Shown: positions 18,121 through 25,035, counted from the first letter of the stretch. The stretch is 64,000 bases of DNA from Synechococcus sp. WH 8016 (GCF_000230675.1 NZ_AGIK01000004.1:186001-250000); one strand, 5' to 3'. Numbers and translations are program-made. The notes: generated by a model not told the origin, from the sequence alone.

Positions 18121-18131
18121 ATCATTGATAC

Positions 18132-18159
18132 TTGAATTTTCGCTACCATCAATTAAAAT
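18132..18159 (+). promoter_or_regulatory. Promoter-like TTGAAT-N16-TAAAAT
   Basis: -35 TTGAAT at 18132-18137 and -10 TAAAAT at 18154-18159, directly downstream of the 27-bp repeat array. Because the -10 box abuts the ATG at 18160, translation probably starts at the ATG at 18169 if this promoter is used. Confidence 0.45.
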
Positions 18160-18414
18160 ATGTTTTTGATGGGTTCAGTGATTAACTCACCTCCAAATCA
18201 GTTAATAAATTTTTGCGCGATACTTAGCGAAAGAAATGATTTGCAGTCCCAGATAAAAGAAGCAACAACTTGCGAGCAGATCATTGCAATAGCAGCATCA
18301 AATGGATACGAGATCTCCTATAAAGAACTACGTACATGGTCAAAAGAATTGAAGGCACCTTATTTCCCTTGGGCAGAAAAGGGAAACGAATGGCGTCGAA
18401 ACTTTTTCTCATGA
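18160..18414 (+). CDS. Nif11-like small protein
   Basis: 84 aa (81 if ATG 18169 is the start). The central part LINFCAILSERNDLQSQIKEATTCEQIIAIAASNGYEIS has the Nif11 pattern: a helix, a run of polar residues, then an IAxxxGxxIS turn. Members act as leader domains of peptide natural products or as free-standing proteins of unknown role. The C-terminus here (aromatic/basic, FPWAEKGNEWRRNFFS) lacks a double-Gly cleavage site and Cys-rich core, so a lanthipeptide precursor is unlikely. It is located in the first element of the island, just before repeat copy 2. Confidence 0.65.
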   Translation: MFLMGSVINSPPNQLINFCAILSERNDLQSQIKEATTCEQIIAIAASNGYEISYKELRTWSKELKAPYFPWAEKGNEWRRNFFS

Positions 18415-18474
18415 TTGCTATCTATTAGCTTATTTGTTCTGCAGAAATACATAAAATTCATCACATTTCTTTCT

Positions 18475-18737
18475 CAAGTTCGCGGTGATCGACAACAAAA
18501 CAGTGATTACTGGTTCATTCAATTGGTCGCCCTCTGCCGCCCACACCAATGATGAAACCTTCCTGATCATCGAGTCACCGCAATTAGCAGCACATTTCAC
18601 CCGTGAGATGGATCGAATGTGGCGAGGAGCAGAGCTGGGGATCACCGCTCGGATGCAGCGCAAGCTGGATCGACAAACAAGAAAATGCGGGAGTGGGGTC
18701 GAGAGGGGATAAGAGTGGCTTGAGTTCTGGCTTTATC
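18475..18737 (+). repeat. PLD 3'-end repeat, copy 2 (junction of two elements)
   Basis: Homology to copy 1 starts abruptly at CAAGTTCGCGGTGATCGA and runs past the stop at 18712 into the same non-coding flank. By hand alignment, 20 of 79 codons differ from copy 1; 15 of those changes are synonymous and 5 change the residue, so this sequence has evolved under protein-level selection although no start precedes it here. Confidence 0.85.
18476..18712 (+). pseudogene. Detached PLD C-terminal fragment (second HKD half-motif)
   Basis: 79 codons identical in frame and end point to the last 79 codons of the PLD gene, beginning at the Lys of HHKFAVID and ending in CGSGVERG. There is no upstream catalytic region and no plausible own start. 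Read as the gene's 3' end carried by, or displaced by, an integrative element. Confidence 0.85.
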
Positions 18738-18883
18738 ACTTCTCGCAGTGGTCACAAAAGCACTAAGGCACCAAAAACTCAGCAGAAACAACGCCACGAT
18801 CATCTCGATCGAAAAGGTGTCTGATTATCAACCAACAAGCTATATTGGTCGTAAAATGAACAAGACAAGAGCAAGCATTACCT

Positions 18884-19228
18884 CTAGTAATTGAATGCCT
18901 TTGCTGCAGAGCATATGAGTGAATCACTTCTAGCAATATGAACTTTGCCGTTCTTATCACCTCTACATACTGTTTCTTTTCCACCCCAGTTTCTCTTCGA
19001 TCCTGATGGCATCACAATAAATCCAGCAGCTCTGCAGGTCATTGAGTAAGGGTAAGGGGGGTTTTCATAGTCATCTGGACGTGATTCTCTAGGCATAGGT
19101 TTACAACTGACATCTTCGGACTTTACCTTTAGGGTCCCACCATTGTCCAATTTAATACTCTTGGACCCCCCGCAGGATATTAAGAGTGAAGATAAAAGCA
19201 AAAGAGAAGAAATTTTCGCGATGAACAT
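18884..19228 (-). CDS. Small Cys-containing lipoprotein
   Basis: 114 aa from ATG at 19228, chosen because a signal peptide with lipobox then starts at once (KISSLLLLSSLLISC, Cys at 20). The mature part has four more Cys (VSCKP, MTCRA, TVCRG, LICSA), which could form two disulfides in the periplasm. I do not recognise a family. AT-rich, like the rest of the island. One copy of the ATGCAAATCATGCAT motif lies 50 bp upstream of the start, as in front of the Nif11-type gene. Confidence 0.65.
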   Translation of the reverse strand: MFIAKISSLLLLSSLLISCGGSKSIKLDNGGTLKVKSEDVSCKPMPRESRPDDYENPPYPYSMTCRAAGFIVMPSGSKRNWGGKETVCRGDKNGKVHIARSDSLICSAAKAFNY

Positions 19229-19277
19229 TTTATTTAGATTTATTGGAGGAATGTTACCACGTGCAGTAGGTTTCGTC

Positions 19278-19295
19278 TTATGCAAATCATGCATT
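19278..19295. promoter_or_regulatory. Fourth copy of the ATGCAAATCATGCAT motif
   Basis: TTATGCAAATCATGCATT, 18 bp identical to the units at 18051 and 18078, positioned 50-67 bp upstream of the leftward lipoprotein gene. I saw no other copy in the window. A shared regulator is an inference. Confidence 0.55.
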
Positions 19296-19370
19296 TTCCC
19301 CAAGGGATTCAACACGATGCGTGAGCATTCCAAAGGCACTGACGAATTCACTTCAATTTAATTCCACTGA

Positions 19371-19877
19371 CTCCAATCACTCCAGTACCTCAACATAGGT
19401 CCTTCTGATGATGACTTACTTGAAGTGACTGGCGGGAACAATTATGCCAATGGCAATATGGGAGAAGACACAATCATCTTGCGTGGTGGGTTTGGTGAAT
19501 ACTTAGGTGGCAAGGACAGTGACACCATTGAAGTTTTTGGTGCAGAAGAAGGAACTTCAGTTAACGGCAATATGGGCAAGGATTTCATCACAGGCACAGT
19601 CGCAGGCGTCATTTACAGGGGTGGGAAAGACAACGACACTCTTGCAGTCAGTCAAGGAGAAGTATGGGGAGACAAAGCATCTGACACGTTCCGTGGAGTC
19701 ACTGGTGAAGGATATGCAGTGATTCAGGATTACACCATTGGAGAAGATGTGGTTGAACTCACAATGGATGGCATCTGGAGCAAGACAGAATCTGGTTTGA
19801 TGTTTACGGATAACTCAGGTGACCAAATCATGCTGCTTCTTGGAATCAATGATCTCGAGGCGGTCACAATCGCATAA
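19371..19877 (+). pseudogene. Remnant of an RTX-type calcium-binding protein
   Basis: Open frame of 168 codons after an in-frame TGA at 19368-19370, with no ATG near its beginning; GTG at 19425 would give 150 aa. It contains degenerate Gly/Asp nonapeptide-like stretches (GGKDSDTIEV, GNMGKDFITG, GGKDNDTLAV, GDKASDTFRG) and ends in a region (VIQDYTIGEDVVEL...ITLL-like) typical of the C-terminus of secreted RTX proteins. Probably the tail of a longer gene lost during element rearrangement. It could still be expressed as a short protein. Confidence 0.6.
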
Positions 19878-20160
19878 ACGAGCGCAAAGACACGTTGTTC
19901 ACCATAATTAGCATTAAGAGACAACTTGACTACCCATCAAACTATAAAAAACTTCTTCACCAGGAAGTAGTGAAAACTATTAATCAATACCCAACAGTTT
20001 ACGGGTAAAACCTATGCATTTATCGTATTGATTGTTTGCCAAAGCAATATTTCTCAGATATCATTTATATTAAAAAGTTTCCTGATCTTTTCGCTGCCTT
20101 TTCTAACATACCTTTCCCATCCTTTTGGCAGTGCCCTCTTCTGCAATCTTGCAAAACTGT
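19878..20160. other. AT-rich spacer with a possible gene scrap
   Basis: 283 bp without a convincing gene. On the minus strand, an open stretch at 20054-20167 reads ...LQKRALPKGWERYVRKG... but has no ATG and only 37 codons, so it may be a decayed gene. A short inverted repeat ACTTC/GAAGT lies near 19950. Confidence 0.35.
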
Positions 20161-20346
20161 CTAAAAGTCAACATATCCTTTAATCTCTTTGTGCGGATGC
20201 CTGTCCATCCATTTCATTGCTTCTTCAAGAGAAAATTCAATGTACTCCTGAGCACTTTTGAACTGACCAGTGAATGTTCTGTTCCTCTCTAATTTCCAAA
20301 GCAGTTCCCTGACCTTACGGTTCACCTCTATCCTTTTTTGCATCAA
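20161..20346 (-). CDS. Small charged protein, unknown
   Basis: 61 aa, rich in Lys, Arg and Glu, probably two helices (about residues 5-25 and 30-48). It ends in KEIKGYVDF. No known motif. It precedes nothing obvious on the same strand but follows the 51-aa ribbon-helix-helix-like gene after 37 bp, so the two could be one small operon of element B. Small basic proteins of this kind are common in integrative elements. Confidence 0.45.
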   Translation of the reverse strand: MMQKRIEVNRKVRELLWKLERNRTFTGQFKSAQEYIEFSLEEAMKWMDRHPHKEIKGYVDF

Positions 20347-20383
20347 TCGCTCTTGTCACTACCATCTATTTAGGACCTTTTTG

Positions 20384-20539
20384 TCAAGAAATTCTTGATC
20401 CGTGATATGCAATCATCCTTTTGATCAACTGTGACTTATTCATTCCCACATGCTCCTGCAGTTCCATTAGAAGTGGATTTAACTGCAGATACTCTTGATA
20501 CGTAAAAGAAACCTGTACAACATATCTTCTCTTTCTCAT
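20384..20539 (-). CDS. 51-aa ribbon-helix-helix-like protein
   Basis: 51 aa from ATG at 20539. It reads as strand (RYVVQVSFT), helix (YQEYLQLNPLLMELQEHVG), then helix (NKSQLIKRMIAYHG), the layout of Arc/MetJ/CopG-type DNA-binding dimers. Such proteins serve as small repressors or plasmid-like copy-control factors. It sits upstream of the 61-aa gene on the same strand and divergent from the zinc-ribbon gene, a good position to control the promoter at 20843. The fold call is inference from pattern only. Confidence 0.5.
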   Translation of the reverse strand: MRKRRYVVQVSFTYQEYLQLNPLLMELQEHVGMNKSQLIKRMIAYHGSRIS

Positions 20540-20842
20540 AGATAATTCTCTAAGGCAACAATAGAACTCTATTCTTTAAGTTGATCCAAACAAGTTCATG
20601 AAACTAGTTCATTGAAGTAGTTGCTTTCGCTACGCTCAAGCAACGTTCGCTGCGCTCACGTCTCATTAGGATTGATCTAAAGGATTGAATCTAAACAATC
20701 ATAAGACCCAAAGAAACTAAAGATCTTTTGTTCATTCAACACAAGGTTATTATACACACTTTGGAGAGATTTGTCAACCCCTTAAGAATCAACTATTGAA
20801 TAGTTCGATTAACCTTTACAAGGTTATTTATACATATTGCAC
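20540..20842. other. Divergent intergenic region of element B
   Basis: About 300 bp, AT-rich, no gene. Contents: an inverted repeat GTTGCTT...AAGCAAC (20620-20644); two near-identical 13-bp direct repeats TTCGCTACGCTCA and TTCGCTGCGCTCA (20626-20638, 20646-20658); and two direct repeats ACAAGGTTAT(T)TATACA at 20741 and 20818. Placed between a ribbon-helix-helix-like gene and a replication-like gene, it could hold operators or a replication origin; neither is shown. Confidence 0.45.
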
Positions 20843-20871
20843 TTTACAAAAACGAGAACTTATGGTATACT
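20843..20871 (+). promoter_or_regulatory. Near-consensus promoter for the zinc-ribbon gene
   Basis: -35 TTTACA (20843-20848), 17-bp spacer, -10 TATACT (20866-20871). The start codon at 20897 lies about 20 nt after the expected transcription start. One ACAAGGTTATTTATACA repeat ends just upstream of the -35 box. Confidence 0.65.
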
Positions 20872-20896
20872 TGTAGGGCAAGTTAGCAATATAACC

Positions 20897-21481
20897 ATGA
20901 ACTTAGAGCAAGCATTCATCGACAAAATATCCAGTCATCTTCTCCACTATCGATTCAAGGGTGGAGAAACACATCAACTCTGCTGTCCCTATTGCCAGTC
21001 GGGTGGCATCGACAGCAAAGGCAAGAAGATCAGCGAATCAAAAGCAAAGGGATACTTCTACAAAAAGGAGAGTTCCATCAACTTCATGTGTCATAAATGC
21101 GGGACTGGCAAACAATTCCATAACTTTCTCAAGGATCATTTTCCCACTGAATTCATTGCTTACGTAAAAGAACGAGAACACATGGGTACAACAGGCAAAG
21201 GGCATAACTGTCCAACCCTTGCGAATGCTCTTGAAAGTATTGGAGGTTTGAAGTTTGAGAAACCAGTTTTTGATAAAAATAAAATTGATGACAGCACTAG
21301 CACTACTGCAAAAGAGTCATCAGATTCTTCTAAAGAAGAAGCATGTGGCAAACCACCCAAAGTTCAAAAACTGCCACCCATGCGCTCACCTCAGCAGCAA
21401 TCAGGACGCCAAGGACGCATCAACCATCTGATCAAGCAAAAGCATGAGCGTGCTCGCAGGCGCAGAGGTGATCTGTGGTGA
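20897..21481 (+). CDS. Zinc-ribbon protein, resembles cyanophage primase-like proteins
   Basis: 194 aa from ATG at 20897. Residues ~25-85 hold a CPYC...FMCHKCG double CxxC site with KAKGYFYKK between and FHNFLKDHFP after it. This pattern recalls the small zinc-finger proteins annotated as primase-related in T4-like cyanophages. The rest is polar and low in complexity, ending in a strongly basic tail (KQKHERARRRRGDLW) suited to nucleic-acid binding. No TOPRIM or polymerase domain is present, so primase activity is not implied. With the integrase it gives element B a satellite-like or plasmid-like character. Confidence 0.6.
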   Translation: MNLEQAFIDKISSHLLHYRFKGGETHQLCCPYCQSGGIDSKGKKISESKAKGYFYKKESSINFMCHKCGTGKQFHNFLKDHFPTEFIAYVKEREHMGTTGKGHNCPTLANALESIGGLKFEKPVFDKNKIDDSTSTTAKESSDSSKEEACGKPPKVQKLPPMRSPQQQSGRQGRINHLIKQKHERARRRRGDLW

Positions 21482-21482
21482 T

Positions 21483-21500
21483 CAACCCCAGAAAGGGTTG
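21483..21500 (+). terminator. Short hairpin after the zinc-ribbon gene
   Basis: CAACCC/GGGTTG stem with a 6-nt loop, 2 bp after the stop. There is no T-run; it overlaps the -35 box of the next promoter. A weak terminator at best. Confidence 0.35.
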
Positions 21501-21526
21501 ACAAATTAGCAGTACAGGTGTACTAT
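21498..21526 (+). promoter_or_regulatory. Consensus-like promoter with a palindrome at the start site
   Basis: -35 TTGACA (21498-21503), 17-bp spacer, -10 TACTAT (21521-21526). The predicted transcription start falls in the inverted repeat TGCCGAC-AAG-GTCGGCA at 21532-21548, which could be an operator or a 5' hairpin of the transcript. The gene at 21572 is downstream. Confidence 0.65.
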
Positions 21527-21571
21527 GCATGTGCCGACAAGGTCGGCATGTACATATAGCTAATTTTAAAA

Positions 21572-22030
21572 ATGAGTAACACCTATTGCATCTTTGAAGC
21601 ACAGGCAACGCTTGGTTGTGCTTTCGACAAAAAAGATTTGGATCAATACCTCTTGAAAGCGCCACATCAAGATATCCTTCGCGAAATCGCTAAAGGATTT
21701 GAAGATGGAGCAACTATTCCCTCGCAAGGCGACGACTTTTGCTCTAAGGATGCTCTTTTCTTTGATACAGATGAAATTTTATGGTACGCAGATAAACATC
21801 CCAAGGATTTCAATGAAGAGCTATTGGATTTCTCTGTAGATGAGCGAGAAGCGATCTGGGGTGTATGGAGCGATAATATTGAATGCACTGTTCCGAAATA
21901 TGCGTGTTGGCTGGCAAACAAGAAGTTTGGGGTTGACGCCAATCTGTATGTTCAAGAGCGATATATGTCTCTCTATCATTGCTCTAACATTTGCTACTCA
22001 GTAGAACCCTCAACGAAGATTGTTTGGTAA
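21572..22030 (+). CDS. Unknown acidic protein of element B
   Basis: 152 aa, acidic (many Asp/Glu), with several Cys but no regular metal motif. Features include EAQATLGCAFDKKDLDQYLL near the start and AIWGVWSDNIECTVPKYACW in the middle. No signal peptide or membrane segment. It is driven by a strong predicted promoter and ends exactly next to the convergent integrase stop. I do not recognise the family; a small acidic protein under a strong promoter in a mobile element could be an anti-defence or regulatory factor, but this is speculation. Confidence 0.6.
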   Translation: MSNTYCIFEAQATLGCAFDKKDLDQYLLKAPHQDILREIAKGFEDGATIPSQGDDFCSKDALFFDTDEILWYADKHPKDFNEELLDFSVDEREAIWGVWSDNIECTVPKYACWLANKKFGVDANLYVQERYMSLYHCSNICYSVEPSTKIVW

Positions 22031-23092
22031 CTACCAACTCGGAAGTAGCACTCTCCCAGTTGGTTTGGCATAAGTATTCAGTAATTGTTCAGTCCTATGC
22101 CCTGCAACTTCTGCTAAATCAGCAGGTGAATTCCCTAATGCAAGGGCATGGGATAGAAACGTATGCCTTTGTGAATACAACCTCCTTACGGGCAGTCCTA
22201 GGCGTCTTAGAGAACGTTTCCATACGTGCTCTAGTCCAGAGTCATACAAATGCTGATGCGTTCTTGGTGTAATGAATACCAATCCACTCTTGGTATTCAT
22301 TTCCAGTTCTTGCATTCTTAAACGATGCTGCATCATCATCTCCACTACTTGTGGATTGATCGGGACGACCCTGCTCTTGCCTGTCTTGGTACTGCCCCAA
22401 ATTCTTCTATGAGTTGCAGTCCCATCTCTCTTCAGTGTCTTACTAATCAAAACCTCACCCTCATCCAATCGAACGGCGTCCCACGTCAAACCAATTAATT
22501 CTGAGTTCCTGAGACCTGTACTCATCCAAAAGAAAAAACATGGATAGAACCATTCCTCATTGCTCTTGAGATCTGCCAGCACCTGCTGGATCTCTCCTTT
22601 GCTCAGGACTTCTTGATGAACACAACGATGAGGCACCCTCACATGGACTTTATGTAGTGCCTTGTTCTTGGGTTGAACACTACGGATCGTGCTCAAGATC
22701 GTGGACTGGGTGGATGCTGCAAGTCCTCTCTGCTGCATCCACTCAACAAAGGTCAGAACCTCCTGCTTGGTCTTGATCGAACAACCAAACTTCAGGACAG
22801 TTCGATAGGTATGGGTCACCCTTGCCTGATTCTTTTTTTCCATTAATTGCCTCAACGCCTCTAATAAATCAAGATCCTTTCCATCCACTAGCGGGCGGTA
22901 GCGATTCAACGTCAAATCAAGATCACCCTGCTGGTAATCACTCCAGATCTCTGCTGAGATCGATAGTGCCCTTGCTCTGGCAACAGGATCGTCCCATCTA
23001 CCCAGGCGATTAATGAAATAATCCTTGCCGTCCAGACGGACTCTCACTTGCAGGGCACCGTTGTTATTCCTCAGGGTTGGTGCTTTCCTCAA
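22031..23092 (-). CDS. int: Tyrosine recombinase (integrase)
   Basis: 353 aa. The N-terminal ~60 residues (VRVRLDGKDYFINRLGRWDDP) resemble an arm-type DNA-binding domain; the middle is the SAM-like core-binding domain. Catalytic residues are visible: Arg in TGLRNSELIGLTW (~198), Lys in KTGKSRVVPI (~262), Arg in YSQRHTFLSHAL (~310), His in GHRTEQ (~333) and nucleophile Tyr in LLNTYAKP (~342). The usual His of the HxxR box is replaced by Tyr or Ser, as in some other integrases. It lies 180 bp from PLD repeat copy 3, pointing away from it, the classical place beside an attachment site. Confidence 0.9.
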   Translation of the reverse strand: MRKAPTLRNNNGALQVRVRLDGKDYFINRLGRWDDPVARARALSISAEIWSDYQQGDLDLTLNRYRPLVDGKDLDLLEALRQLMEKKNQARVTHTYRTVLKFGCSIKTKQEVLTFVEWMQQRGLAASTQSTILSTIRSVQPKNKALHKVHVRVPHRCVHQEVLSKGEIQQVLADLKSNEEWFYPCFFFWMSTGLRNSELIGLTWDAVRLDEGEVLISKTLKRDGTATHRRIWGSTKTGKSRVVPINPQVVEMMMQHRLRMQELEMNTKSGLVFITPRTHQHLYDSGLEHVWKRSLRRLGLPVRRLYSQRHTFLSHALALGNSPADLAEVAGHRTEQLLNTYAKPTGRVLLPSW

Positions 23093-23196
23093 GATCCAGA
23101 TCCATCACTGGAAACTGGCTTAAAGCTGACCCTTACCAAAAGCCAATTTCACTTAGCTCTCTGTAGCTCTTTGGAATCTCACCCAGTCCAATCAGT

Positions 23197-23228
23197 GAGA
23201 GCGGCTTTGGTTCTGGCTTTATGTGACT
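23197..23228 (+). repeat. Arm-like repeat near the integrase
   Basis: GAGCGGCTTTGGTTCTGGCTTTAT-type sequence, closely similar to the flanks directly after PLD copies 1 (16832-16860) and 2 (18711-18740); shared core GTTCTGSCTTTAT. Here it lies before, not after, the PLD copy. It may be an integrase arm-binding site or part of the attachment site. Confidence 0.55.
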
Positions 23229-23272
23229 GAGTACCCCTGAGAAACCAAACTGAGAGACCCATCTCAAGGATG

Positions 23273-23547
23273 TCCATCACAAGTTCGCCGTGATCGACCA
23301 GCGCAAAGTGATCACGGGATCCTTCAATTGGTCGCCCTCTGCCGCACACACCAATGATGAAACCCTGCTGGTGATTCACTCACCCATGCTTGCTGCCCAT
23401 TTCACCCGCGAGATGGATCGGATGTGGCGAGGTGCCGAGCTGGGGATCACGCCACGAATCCAACGGAAGCTGGCACGACAGCGAGCGAAATGCGGGAGCG
23501 GAGTCCAGCGCAAGGAAACAAACACCAGCACTGGTGCAAAAAGATAA
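23273..23547 (+). pseudogene. PLD 3'-end repeat, copy 3 (probably the displaced original end)
   Basis: Frame starts after a stop at about 23253 and includes the complete second HKD motif (DVHHKFAVIDQRKVITG). It shares the PLD reading frame up to CGSGV and then ends with a different tail (KETNTSTGAKR). It differs more from copies 1 and 2 than they do from each other, and its downstream flank is GC-richer host-like sequence. Most simply this is the native gene end pushed to the right by the insertions, and copies 1 and 2 came with the elements. Confidence 0.8.
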
Positions 23548-23568
23548 AACTTGTTTGGCTTTGACGCC

Positions 23569-25035
23569 TTAATCCAGAACACCTTGCATGACATCACCAA
23601 CGCTGAACTGCACATTCTTGCGGAACCCAGCAACATCTAATTGGCGCATAAGCAAAGCCGCTGCAAGGAAGCCGATCATCTGCAAGCCAAAGACACCGCC
23701 ATAGGCTCCGAACATATCGCCACCATTCCATGTTTTAAACAGCGTGAGAAGACCACCACCACTGATCGTGGCAAATCCCCGGGAGTAGGCATACAACGCC
23801 CCCCAGATTCCAAGCAATAATCCAACCCTTCCTGGCTCCACAAAGCTAAACATCAACGTGAAGCTTGCATGAATGCAGATTCCAAGCGACACACCGAAAA
23901 GAGTTAATGAAACATACAAACATTCAAACGACTGCCATGGCGCCGACAACAACATCAGAGCGAGGGAAATCGAAGCAAAAACTGCCCCAAACTGGGCTGT
24001 ACGAATGTTGCCAATCCTGTGGACTAACTGAAAACCACTGAGGCCAAGTCCAACAAAAAAGCCCACTGCCAAAAAGGCATTCAGTGCCGTTGTGGCACAG
24101 ATACTCATGTCAAAGACGGCAGCGCCATAGGGCTCAAGCACCGCGTCATTGAGAAACATGCTGAAGGTGAACAGGCACAAAGCACCGGTAAATCGTCCGA
24201 ACTGAGGAATCGATCGCAAACGACCAAGCAATTGAAGCAACGTCAGGGATTCACGCCCGTCCCTGGAGTTGCCTGCCACATCCTGATCGCCCCCCTCTAG
24301 AGATTCGCTTGCCTGATTTGGCAGATCACGTCGCTCCAAACCAAAGACTGACAACACACCAAGACCAAACAACAGCAGGGGAGTCACCACAATCAGCCGT
24401 TCGAGTCCAGCGATGACGGCAGCTTGACCGGCCTCCAAACCACAGGCTGCACCAAAGATCCGATTCACAAGAGCGGTTCCTAACAGAACCCCAAGCAGCC
24501 GCATGCCCCAAACCACAGACAACACACGGGGACGCTCGCGGTCCGTCGTGAGATCAACGATCAGAGCAGAGAAGGCCGTTCCCCCCGCCGCAACGGCTGT
24601 ACCGATGGCGATGGAAATCAAGGTGAGAAGTCCCATCCAGGCAGCAAAGAAAGGCTGCTCTGCTGAGGGCATGGTTCTGGCGAGTTGCAGCACCACCCAT
24701 CCCGCGCCTCCAAACAGCAACGACAAGGCAAGCGAACTCAGCACGATGAAGGGGGTTCGCCGCAATCGCCCCGGAGGGATTCGATCCGAACGATCACCGA
24801 ACCAAGCCCGGCTGAACCCCATCAGTTGCTGAGCTCCGAAGGCCAGAGCCGTCAATGCAGCAGAGACGCCTATCTCAGTGATCAGGAGACGATTCAGGAG
24901 TCCAAGAATGAGAACCCCGAGGATTCCAAGGCTGAGCTGAAACAAGCCCAGACGCACACCTAGACGTACAACACGCACAACTGACAAGGGCTTGAGCCAA
25001 TCCATCCATTCACCGAGATGGTACGCAAAGCGCAA
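23569..25035 (-). CDS. PucC/BCD-family MFS transporter
   Basis: 488 aa with about twelve hydrophobic segments in two bundles separated by a hydrophilic loop (~residues 235-270). The N-terminal part (RLGLFQLSLGILGVLILGLLNRLL; AFGAQQLMGFSRAWFGDRSD) is typical of the bacteriochlorophyll-delivery (PucC/BCH2) group, members of which help handle pigments of light-harvesting complexes. Inner membrane or thylakoid location. An ATG at 25005 (MDWLKPL) is a likely alternative start. The gene ends 21 bp from the right repeat of the island, so it is the first host gene on that side. Confidence 0.82.
   Translation of the reverse strand: MRFAYHLGEWMDWLKPLSVVRVVRLGVRLGLFQLSLGILGVLILGLLNRLLITEIGVSAALTALAFGAQQLMGFSRAWFGDRSDRIPPGRLRRTPFIVLSSLALSLLFGGAGWVVLQLARTMPSAEQPFFAAWMGLLTLISIAIGTAVAAGGTAFSALIVDLTTDRERPRVLSVVWGMRLLGVLLGTALVNRIFGAACGLEAGQAAVIAGLERLIVVTPLLLFGLGVLSVFGLERRDLPNQASESLEGGDQDVAGNSRDGRESLTLLQLLGRLRSIPQFGRFTGALCLFTFSMFLNDAVLEPYGAAVFDMSICATTALNAFLAVGFFVGLGLSGFQLVHRIGNIRTAQFGAVFASISLALMLLSAPWQSFECLYVSLTLFGVSLGICIHASFTLMFSFVEPGRVGLLLGIWGALYAYSRGFATISGGGLLTLFKTWNGGDMFGAYGGVFGLQMIGFLAAALLMRQLDVAGFRKNVQFSVGDVMQGVLD

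Noticed and set aside
18160-18414. Prochlorosin-type lanthipeptide precursor
   Set aside because: Nif11-like leader is present, but there is no double-Gly site and no Cys/Ser/Thr core at the end, and no LanM gene nearby.
23093-23272. tRNA fragment as attachment site beside the integrase
   Set aside because: I looked for a T-loop/anticodon pattern and found none; the repeated PLD end explains the boundary better.
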